Made by a program: the position numbers and the translations under genes
Source: Gemmatimonadota bacterium
Lineage (GTDB): Bacteria > Gemmatimonadota > Gemmatimonadetes > Gemmatimonadales > GWC2-71-9
Direction: 5' to 3'
Assembly (NCBI GenBank): GCA_029863245.1
Contig: JAOTVV010000014.1
Span: 1 to 64,000 of the forward strand
DNA: 64,000 bases
Shown: piece by piece, positions 49,321-57,500 of the stretch
How the letters are laid out: the number at the start of each line of letters is the position of its first letter
Numbering within the stretch: the first letter of the stretch is position 1
The notes under the pieces: generated by a model
Databases searched by the model: none
The model's input: the letters and a program-made list of their open reading frames with translations, nothing else
What the model was told of the DNA's origin: nothing

Positions 49321-51099
49321 ATGCCCATGGAGCTGAACGGTCTCGACTGGGCCGTCATCATCGCATACCTAGCCTTCGCCTTCGGCGTGGGCCTCCTGTT
49401 TCGCGCGCGGGCGGGACAGGGCCTCACCGAGTACTTCCTGTCGGGGCGCTCCCTGCCCTGGTGGATCGCCGGCACGTCCATGGTGGCCACCACGTTCGCG
49501 GCCGACACACCGCTGGCGGTGACGGGGCTCGTGGCGCGGCACGGCCTGGCCGGCAACTGGTTCTGGTGGGCGTTCGCGCTCGGGGGGATGATCACGGTGT
49601 TCGTGTACGCGCGCCTCTGGCGGCGCGCGGAGGTCGTGACCGACGTCGAGCTGATCGAGCTGCGGTACAGCGGAAAACCCGCCGCCTTTCTGCGTGGGTT
49701 TCGGGCGCTCTACATCGCGTTGCTGGTGAATGCGATCATCATCGGGTGGGTCACCGGTGCCATGATCACCGTGCTCCAGCAGACCGTGTTCGCCGGTCAA
49801 AGCGGTGGCGCGGCCAGGGAATGGCTCTTCATCGTGATCCTGCTCGGGATCGTGGGCGTGTACTCCACGATGGCGGGTCTGTGGGGTGTGGCCATCACGG
49901 ATTTCGTGCAGTTCTTCCTGGCCATGGCCGGCTCGATCGCACTGGCGGTGCTCGCCGTGAACCACCTGGGCGGAATGGACCGCATGCGCGAGCAGGTGAT
50001 CGCCGCCTTCCCCCAGGGCGAAGAGGCGTTTCGCTTCTTCCCCAACTTCTCGGTCGACGATCCCTGGATGCCGATTGGGATCTTCCTGGTCATGCTCTTC
50101 GTGCAGTGGTGGGCATCGTGGTACCCGGGCGCCGAGCCGGGCGGCGGCGGGTACGTGGTGCAGCGCATGGCGTCGGCCAAGGACGAGCGGCACTCGGTGC
50201 TCGCCACGCTGTGGTTCCAGATCGCCCACTACTGTGTGCGGCCATGGCCGTGGCTGCTGGTGGCGTTTGCGGCCCTGGCACTCTATCCCGACCTGCGGAC
50301 GCTCGACGACCCGGGCGTCGGCTATCCGAGCGTGATCCGCGATCTCGCGCCGGCTGGCCTCCGCGGCCTCATACTGGTGGCTTTCTTCGCGGCCTTCATG
50401 TCCACCATCTCGACCCAGGTCAACTGGGGCGCGTCGTATCTGGTCAACGACTTCTACAAGCGGTTCCTCAGACCCGACGCCGACGACCGTCACCTCACGC
50501 GCGTCTCGCGCGCGGCCTCGTTGCTCGTGCTGGCGGTGGGGAGCGTGGCGGCCTGGATCATGCGCGACATCTCGGTGGACGAGGCGTGGAAGATCCTCGC
50601 CGCGTTGGGCGCGGGTACCGGAGCGGTATTCATGCTGCGCTGGTTCTGGTGGCGGATCAATGCGTGGACCGAGATCGTCGCCATGGTCGTGTCACTCGGC
50701 GCGTTCGTGGTCGTGAGTCGGTTCGTCGAGGCGAACGAATACCGGATGGCCATAGTAGCGGGTGTCACGATCGCGGCGTGGCTTGCCGTGACGTTTGTGA
50801 CCGCGCCGGAACGCCGAGACACGCTGGAAGCCTTCTATCGCAAGGTCCGTCCCGCCGGTCCCGGGTGGGGACCCGTCGCCCGGGCGCTGCCGGACGTGCG
50901 GCCCGACCGCCATCTGGGCCTCTCCATCCTGGCCGCGCTCCTCGCCGCAGGGATCGTGTACTGCACGATTCCCGCGGTGGGATTGCTGCTCTTCGGCGAG
51001 TACGGAAAGGGCGCGCTGGCATTGGCCGGTGCGGTGGCGTGTGCGGGGGGCGTCGTGGTGGTGCTCAGGCGGATCGGCTGGGCACAGATCGTGAGCTGA
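49321..51099 (+). CDS. Sodium:solute symporter (SSS family)
   Basis: 592 residues, start ATG 49321 two bases behind the previous stop, GAGGAGC upstream. About 13-15 membrane helices in LeuT/vSGLT order: DWAVIIAYLAFAFGVGLLF, TEYFLSGRSLPWWIAGTSMV, FAAFMSTISTQVNWGASYL and VNDFYKRFLRP. Last gene of the corrinoid operon; probably the Na+-driven importer of the methylated substrate. SSS members also carry proline and betaines, which fits. It ends shortly before an octamer array and the convergent kinase gene. Confidence 0.88.
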   Translation: MPMELNGLDWAVIIAYLAFAFGVGLLFRARAGQGLTEYFLSGRSLPWWIAGTSMVATTFAADTPLAVTGLVARHGLAGNWFWWAFALGGMITVFVYARLWRRAEVVTDVELIELRYSGKPAAFLRGFRALYIALLVNAIIIGWVTGAMITVLQQTVFAGQSGGAAREWLFIVILLGIVGVYSTMAGLWGVAITDFVQFFLAMAGSIALAVLAVNHLGGMDRMREQVIAAFPQGEEAFRFFPNFSVDDPWMPIGIFLVMLFVQWWASWYPGAEPGGGGYVVQRMASAKDERHSVLATLWFQIAHYCVRPWPWLLVAFAALALYPDLRTLDDPGVGYPSVIRDLAPAGLRGLILVAFFAAFMSTISTQVNWGASYLVNDFYKRFLRPDADDRHLTRVSRAASLLVLAVGSVAAWIMRDISVDEAWKILAALGAGTGAVFMLRWFWWRINAWTEIVAMVVSLGAFVVVSRFVEANEYRMAIVAGVTIAAWLAVTFVTAPERRDTLEAFYRKVRPAGPGWGPVARALPDVRPDRHLGLSILAALLAAGIVYCTIPAVGLLLFGEYGKGALALAGAVACAGGVVVVLRRIGWAQIVS

Positions 51100-51126
51100 A
51101 GCTGGAGCGCATGGCGAGGTGAGCCT

Positions 51127-51160
51127 GAACCGCCTAACCGCTCAACCGCCTAACCGCCTC
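51127..51160 (-). repeat. GGCGGTTA octamer array 9, reverse orientation
   Basis: Plus strand reads GAACCGCCTAACCGCTCAAC and on, four units. It overlaps the last codons (RRLSG and stop) of the minus-strand kinase gene, reading GGCGGTTA in its coding direction. Confidence 0.9.
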
Positions 51161-54100
51161 TTTCACCCGGTTCGCCCACAGGCATTCCGGTTCGGCATTC
51201 TCGAACACCTGCATCGCCTTTCGCAGCTCGCGCACCGCGTCGTCCTGCTTGCCCTGGTCGCGCAGGACCAGCGCGTACTCGTACAGCGTGATGGGGTGAT
51301 ACGGCCTCTGGCGTAGGAGATCTTCAATCCGGCTCTTGGCACCATCGAGATCCCCGGTTGTCCGTTCGCACCTGGCGAGACCAAGTGACGCCTCGCGCAG
51401 CGTGGGCTGCAACTCGAGCGCCCGCCGATAGCGGGGCATGGCCCGATCGCACGCGCCCCGCAGCTCCAAGGCAAGCGCCACCGCGCGCTCCCGCCCCCCT
51501 CGGAACTCGCCCACCCCAAACCGCGCCATGAGGGTATCGACCTGGGTGAGCGCGGCCTCGATGCTATCCGCGTCTTCCAGCTCCTCCGCGATCGTCAATC
51601 GACCCAAGCCCAGCAGGGCATCGAACGGGGGCGAGAGCTGCACTTCCAGCGTGCGCAGCGTGTCCCGCGCGACAGCGACCCGACCAGCACGCACATACTG
51701 GCCCAGCCCATCCAACTTGAGTTGTAGCTGGTAGAATGGGATCGCTGCCGCACCCCCCTCGGACCAGCTTCTCTCCATGTAGTCGACGGCCTGTGACAGC
51801 TCGCCGCGACGATCGTGATACGACTGCAGTGCTCGGTACACGTCGGCCCGCTCAGCCGGCGTGCCCGCGGCGCCGAGCGCCTGGTCCAGCCGTGTCCGAG
51901 CGTCATCGAACCGTCCGATATCGAGCGATACTCGCGCGCTCCCGAGCAGTGCATCCACGGCTTCGGGATCGAGCAGCAGGGCGCGGTCGTACTGCTCCAG
52001 CGCCCGCTCGTGATCACCCAGCAGTGCCGACGCTCGTGCGATAGCCTCGTACGAGTCCGGGTCCTCGGGGAAACGCGTGGCGTAGCGGCGATAGTACTGG
52101 AGCGCGCGGTCGTTCCCGCCCTGCACGAGCGCCGTATTGCCGAGTTGCAGAAGCAATTCCGACCGCGTGGTATCGAGCGCGTACATGGTCTCGAGCTGCA
52201 CTGTGGCGCTGTCGTACTGGCCCTCTTGCACCAACAGCGTGAACAAGACCTGACGGGCCTGGAAATCGTGGGGGTACAGCTCCGCATGCATCCGGGCCAC
52301 TGCGAGTGCCCGTGCCGGATCCTGCCGTTGCAGCCGATAGTGGCTGGTCTTGGCCGCCAGTTGATAGATCTCTGGCAGCTTGTACGACAACCGGAGCGCC
52401 GTCTCGAGCGCCGCCCCGGCGGCCACCGTTTGATTCGCGTAGATGCGGGCTGCAAAGAGCTGAAGGTGCGCCAGCGCGAACAGCGAGTCCCGCGCCACCG
52501 CGCGCTCCAACGGCGCGACGGCCGCCTGGGGATCCGAGCGCCTCAGCGCCACCACGCCATCGACGAAATCGCGATAGGCGGCAAGCGACCCGGTCAGCGT
52601 CTCGGCGACGGGCAGATCGCGAGCCTCCTCGAGCTGGGCGGCGGGCACGTCGAGATCGCCCTTGAGCGTCTCGGTCAGGCGATCCACCAGCGCAAACACA
52701 TCGCCACCCCCAAACTCGTGCTCGGCTATGAGTTGACCGCGCCGGGTCTCGTACACACGGGTCATTACGGTGAGATCGTCGCCTGAGCCCCTCACCGAGC
52801 CCGTGAGGAACCACTCGAAGTGATTGTCGTCGGCCAGTTGTCGCTGCAGCGTGAGCGGCACGTTTAACCCGTCCGCGAACCCCTCGCGCTCCAGTCGCTC
52901 GAGGACGTTCTCGGGAGTAGAGACGTAGAAGAACAGGTCCTGGAGCAGATCGTGCCCTGCCGCCATGGGGATGCCGTACTGCAACCACGTGAGCGACGTG
53001 TCGTTCTGCGGGTTGTCGAAGAAGAACAACATCACGTTCTTGCGGAATCCCTCCTTGGGGACGCGCCGCGTGATGACGTTGCCCTCTTCGTCGCGCATGG
53101 TCACTTCGGTCGTGGTGGCGCCCAAGTTCGTGTTGCCGAACAGCACGAACAGGACTGCCGCTGCCAGCACGGCGTTGGCCGGAACACCAAGCTTCTCGAC
53201 CAGCGACCACCCGTCACCGCGACGACGGTGAGCGAGCAGTGCTACCGTCGGGAGGAAGAGCAGCAACGCGATGCCAACAAACGTCGTGAGGTGTGGAGAC
53301 AGTGCCAGTTGCCCCACCAGCCACTTGGTGAGCGCCACGCCGAGCACGGCGGCTGCAACGTAGATCGCCACGACGCGTGCCCCGCGCCGGCCCATGAACG
53401 CCGTCCACCAAGGCCCGGAGCCCACGGCCTGGATGGCACTGTCGGACGAGGTGTCATCCAGGGCGTGCATGAGATCCTGGGCGGACTGGATGCGCTCCTG
53501 AGGCGCCTTCGCGAGCAGGTGCTCCACCACGGAGGCAACGCCGCGGGGAACGTCCTTCGCCGCGACCGCCAACGACGGCACGGGTTCCATGACCTGTCGC
53601 GCCAGCGTGCGCTGTGGCGTGTCACCACCGAACGGCGGCTTGCCCGAGAGCATCTCGTACAGCACACACCCGAGCGAGTAGAGGTCGCTGCGTCCATCGA
53701 CCTTCGAGTCCCCGCTCGCCTGCTCCGGACTCATGTAGGCGGGCGTGCCCACAGCGAGCCCGATGGCCGTGAGTTGCTCGCCGCCGGCGGCTTCGGCCGC
53801 GCGTGCCACCCCGAAATCGGCCACCATCGCCGTGCCGCCGGCCAAGAGAATGTTCTCCGGCTTGATGTCGCGGTGGACCACGTTGCGCTCGTGCGCGAAC
53901 TCGAGCGCCGTCGCCACCTGACGCGCGATCCGCACCGCGTCGGCCGGCGGAAGCTGCTGCTCGCGGGTGAGCCGCGCACGCAGGCTCTCGCCCTCGACGT
54001 ACGGCATCACGTAGTAGAGGAGCCCGTCCGCCTCGCCCGAGTCGTACACGGCAACGATGTGGGGATGCTGCAGATTGGCCGTGAGCTGGACCTCCCGAAG

Positions 54101-54280
54101 GAACCGCTCGGTGCCCAAGTGGGCAGCCAACTCGGGCCTGAGCACCTTGATCGCGACCTGCCGGTCGTGTTTGAGGTCCCGGGCCAGATACACCGTCGCC
54201 ATCCCGCCACGGCCGATCTCGCGGTCCACGGCGTACCGCTCCGCCAAGGCGCGCTCGATGCGCTGGATGTGTTCGGTCAT
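51134..54280 (-). CDS. Membrane Ser/Thr protein kinase with long TPR region
   Basis: 1048 residues. Kinase domain about 17-275: IGRGGMATVYLARD, Lys45 in VAIKVL, Asp138 in HRDIKPEN and Asp155 in ADFG. Three hydrophobic segments (about 300-400: VVAIYVAAAVLGVALTKWLV, LTTFVGIALLLFLPTVALLA, ANAVLAAAVLFVLFGN) separate it from a 640-residue C-terminal part rich in TPRs (for example RALQYYRRYATRFPEDPDSY, ALEQYDRALLLDPEAVDALL, AMPRYRRALELQPTLREASL). The C-terminal RRLSG is identical to that of the unrelated glycosyltransferase at 1336 because both are encoded by the octamer repeat. Confidence 0.9.
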   Translation of the reverse strand: MTEHIQRIERALAERYAVDREIGRGGMATVYLARDLKHDRQVAIKVLRPELAAHLGTERFLREVQLTANLQHPHIVAVYDSGEADGLLYYVMPYVEGESLRARLTREQQLPPADAVRIARQVATALEFAHERNVVHRDIKPENILLAGGTAMVADFGVARAAEAAGGEQLTAIGLAVGTPAYMSPEQASGDSKVDGRSDLYSLGCVLYEMLSGKPPFGGDTPQRTLARQVMEPVPSLAVAAKDVPRGVASVVEHLLAKAPQERIQSAQDLMHALDDTSSDSAIQAVGSGPWWTAFMGRRGARVVAIYVAAAVLGVALTKWLVGQLALSPHLTTFVGIALLLFLPTVALLAHRRRGDGWSLVEKLGVPANAVLAAAVLFVLFGNTNLGATTTEVTMRDEEGNVITRRVPKEGFRKNVMLFFFDNPQNDTSLTWLQYGIPMAAGHDLLQDLFFYVSTPENVLERLEREGFADGLNVPLTLQRQLADDNHFEWFLTGSVRGSGDDLTVMTRVYETRRGQLIAEHEFGGGDVFALVDRLTETLKGDLDVPAAQLEEARDLPVAETLTGSLAAYRDFVDGVVALRRSDPQAAVAPLERAVARDSLFALAHLQLFAARIYANQTVAAGAALETALRLSYKLPEIYQLAAKTSHYRLQRQDPARALAVARMHAELYPHDFQARQVLFTLLVQEGQYDSATVQLETMYALDTTRSELLLQLGNTALVQGGNDRALQYYRRYATRFPEDPDSYEAIARASALLGDHERALEQYDRALLLDPEAVDALLGSARVSLDIGRFDDARTRLDQALGAAGTPAERADVYRALQSYHDRRGELSQAVDYMERSWSEGGAAAIPFYQLQLKLDGLGQYVRAGRVAVARDTLRTLEVQLSPPFDALLGLGRLTIAEELEDADSIEAALTQVDTLMARFGVGEFRGGRERAVALALELRGACDRAMPRYRRALELQPTLREASLGLARCERTTGDLDGAKSRIEDLLRQRPYHPITLYEYALVLRDQGKQDDAVRELRKAMQVFENAEPECLWANRVKEAVRRLSG

Positions 54281-54360
54281 CGCTCCAGACTCCGGCCGAC
54301 CAGACCCCGTAATGTACCCATCACCATCACTACGGGCAGCCGGCGGAGATGGAGTCAGAA

Positions 54361-54393
54361 TAGGCGGTTAGGCGGTTGGGCGGTTAGGCGGAT
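54361..54393 (+). repeat. GGCGGTTA octamer array 10
   Basis: Four units (TAGGCGGTTAGGCGGTTGGG and more), 80 bp upstream of the kinase start. In the kinase direction it reads CCGCC, as at the other two kinase genes. Confidence 0.9.
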
Positions 54394-54408
54394 GGATCGG
54401 GGATAGAC

Positions 54409-54453
54409 CTTTCCCCTTTCCCTTTTCCCTTTTCCCCTTTCGCCTTTCCCTTG
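54409..54453 (+). repeat. Polypyrimidine tract of TTTCCC units
   Basis: 45 bp of almost pure C/T made of TTTCCCC, TTTCCC and TTTTCCC units between two divergent genes. It follows the octamer array. Confidence 0.75.
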
Positions 54454-54590
54454 TTCTAAAGACCCCAACCTCGCCCTCCCGCAATGACGTGAATCACCCT
54501 CAAAATCCACTTCGTCTTTCGGGTTGCCGAGCGTCGCGCCGGACTCCATGTTGGAGATCCGCGTCTTTCCCCCCGGACCGGAGTTGGCCC

Positions 54591-57500
54591 ATGCGTACGC
54601 TCCGCCCCTTGCGACGTGCTGCTATCACCGTCACCATCGTGCTCTCCGCCAGCATGTGGTATGGCTGCTCCGACAGCGCCCTGGATCCGCTTGCCGGGCC
54701 CGAGACCCTGAAGGTGGGCGCGGCCGACGTGCAGGGTCTGCAGAACGCGATCGCGGCACAGGAGCGTCACACGCAGGCACTGCTCCGCACCCCCGGGGTG
54801 GTCGGGACGGCCGTGGGGTTCCTGCCCAGCGGACGGATCGGCGTGCGGATCTTCGTGACCCATCCCGGCGTGCCCAACCTGCCAAGCGTGCTGGACGGCA
54901 TCCCCACGGCACGTGAGGTGACCGGCATGCTGGTGGCGTTCAGCGACCCGACCACTCGGCAGCGTCCCGCACCGGTGGGCTTCTCGGTAGGCCACCCAGC
55001 CATCACGGCCGGCACGATCGGCGCCCGTGTGGTGGATGGCTCGGGGAACGTGTACATCCTCAGCAACAACCACGTGCTCGCCAACAGCAACGACGCCCTG
55101 ATCGGCGACCCGGCATACCAGCCGGGACCGTTCGACGGTGGGACGGCCGGCGATCAGATCGCCACGCTGTTCGCCTTCCAAGCACTCGATTTCGCAGGCG
55201 GCCTCAACACCATCGACGCCGCCATTGCCAGCTCCAATACCACCGATCTGGGTAACGCCACTCCGAGTGACGACGGCTACGGAGCCCCGAGCTCGGCGAT
55301 CTTCGGCGACGCGAACGGGGATGGCTTCTTCGACGACAAGACCGCCCTATTGGGCCTCGCGGTCCAGAAGTACGGCCGCACCACGGGACTTACGACGGGC
55401 CAGATCACCGGCATCAACGCTCAGCTCACCATCTGCTACGAGGTCCAGTTCATCTTCTGCGTGAAGCCGGCGACGTTCGTCGATCAGCTCATCATCGAGC
55501 CGGCCGGGTTCAGCGGCGGCGGGGATTCCGGCTCGCTGATCGTGACCTCCGACGGCAACAACAGCCCGGTGGGATTGCTGTTCGCCGGGAACGAGACCCA
55601 GACCATCGCCAATCGTATCGACCTGGTGCTGGACCACTTCGGGGTCGCGATCGACGGCACCCCGCCCGGCCCGCCCCTCACGGACGTAGCGGTCACCGGC
55701 GTCAGTGCCACCTCGGAAGTCGTGCAGGGTAACGTGGCCGGCGTAAACGTCACGGTCCGCAATGCGGGTAACCAGAACGTCACGTCGAGCTTCAACGTGG
55801 TTCTGGTGGACGACACTGACGGTGTCACCGTCGGGACGCAGAGCGTCAAGGGTCTCGCGCCGGGCGCCACCACCACGGTCAGCTTCGACTGGAACACGGC
55901 CGGCAGCTCCATCGGCACGCACACGCTCACCGCACATCATGAACTGGCGGATGACGAACCGTCGAACGATCAAAGCTCCACGACGATCATCGTGAACGAT
56001 GTCCCAGTGCCGGTGCTCGACCTTGCGGTCACCAACGTGGCCGCGGTGCCGGAACTGGTCCAGGGCAACATCGCCGGCGTCAACGTCACGGTCCGTAATG
56101 TGGGCGACCTGAGCATGAGTAGCACCTTCAACGTGACCGTCATCGACGCCACCGACGGCGTAACCGTAGGCAGCAAGAGCATCGCGGGACTCGCCGTCGG
56201 CGCCCAGACCATGGTGACCATCAACTGGAACACGGCGCAAAGCTCGCTTGGCCTGCACACCCTGATTGGACGCCACGAGGTGCCCGACGCCAACGCGTCG
56301 AACGACGAGGGCTCGACGACCGTCCGGGTCAAGGACGCGAGCGGCAACTCACCCATTACCGACATCGCGGTGACCGGCGTGAGCGCTACATCGGTGCTCC
56401 AGGGTGATATCGCGCCCGTGACCGTCACGGTCGAGAACGTAGGGAACCAAGACGTGACCGCCACGTTCGCGGTGACCCTGGTGGACGACACCGACGGGGT
56501 CACGATCGGCACGCAGAGCGTGGCTGGCCTCGCGGCGGGTGCCACGACCACGGTCACGATCGACTGGAACACGGCAGCAAGCTCGATCGGGAGCCACAGC
56601 CTCACCGCGAGCCACGATCTCGCCGACGAAGACGCCGCCAACGATCAGGCCTCGACCATCGTGACGGTGAACGATCCCGGTGGGCCCACGCCGGTGACCG
56701 ACATCGCTGTCACCAGCGTGACGGCCGTGCCGGAGCTGGTGCGGGGCAGCATTGCCGGTGTCAACGTCACCGTCCGCAACATGGGCAACCAAGCGGTCGG
56801 CGCCACGTTTACTGTGACCGTGGCAGACGCCACCGACGGCGTCACCGCTGGCAGCAAGACCGTGGCCGGACTTGCCGTGGGAGCCCAAACGACCGTGACC
56901 ATCAACTGGAACACGACGGGGAGCTCCGTCGGCCCACACACCATCACCGGGACCCATGATTTCGCGGACGAAGGTTCGTCCAACGATCAGGGCTCGACCA
57001 CCGTCACCGTCACCGATCCGGGTGGCACCCCCGGAACCGACCTCGCGGTCACCAACGTGGCCGCGCACCCGGAGCTGGTTCAGGGCAACATCGGCGGCGT
57101 CAACATCACGGTCCGGAACCTGGGCAGCCAGAACGTCGGCGCCACCTTCACCGTGACGCTTGTCGACGTGACCGACGGCGTGACCGTGGGATCCCAAAGC
57201 ATCGCGGGCCTTGCCGTCGGCGCCCAGACGACCGTGACCATCAACTGGAACACGGCCACGAGTTCGCTCGGCCTGCATACGCTCACCGCCAACCACGACT
57301 TCCCCGATGACGACCCGTCGAACGACGCGGGCTCGACCACCGTCCGGGTCACCGATCCAAGCGGCGGCTCGCCGACCACCGACCTGGCTGTCACGAGTCT
57401 GAGCGCTGCCTCGGTCCTGCAAGGCGACGTCACGCCCGTGGCCGTGATGGTCGAGAACGTGGGGAACCAAGATGTCACGACGCCGTTCAATGTGATCGTG

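Noticed and set aside
52952-54406. 484-codon plus-strand frame opposite a kinase gene
   Set aside because: Antisense to conserved kinase motifs. Long open antisense frames are common at this GC content.
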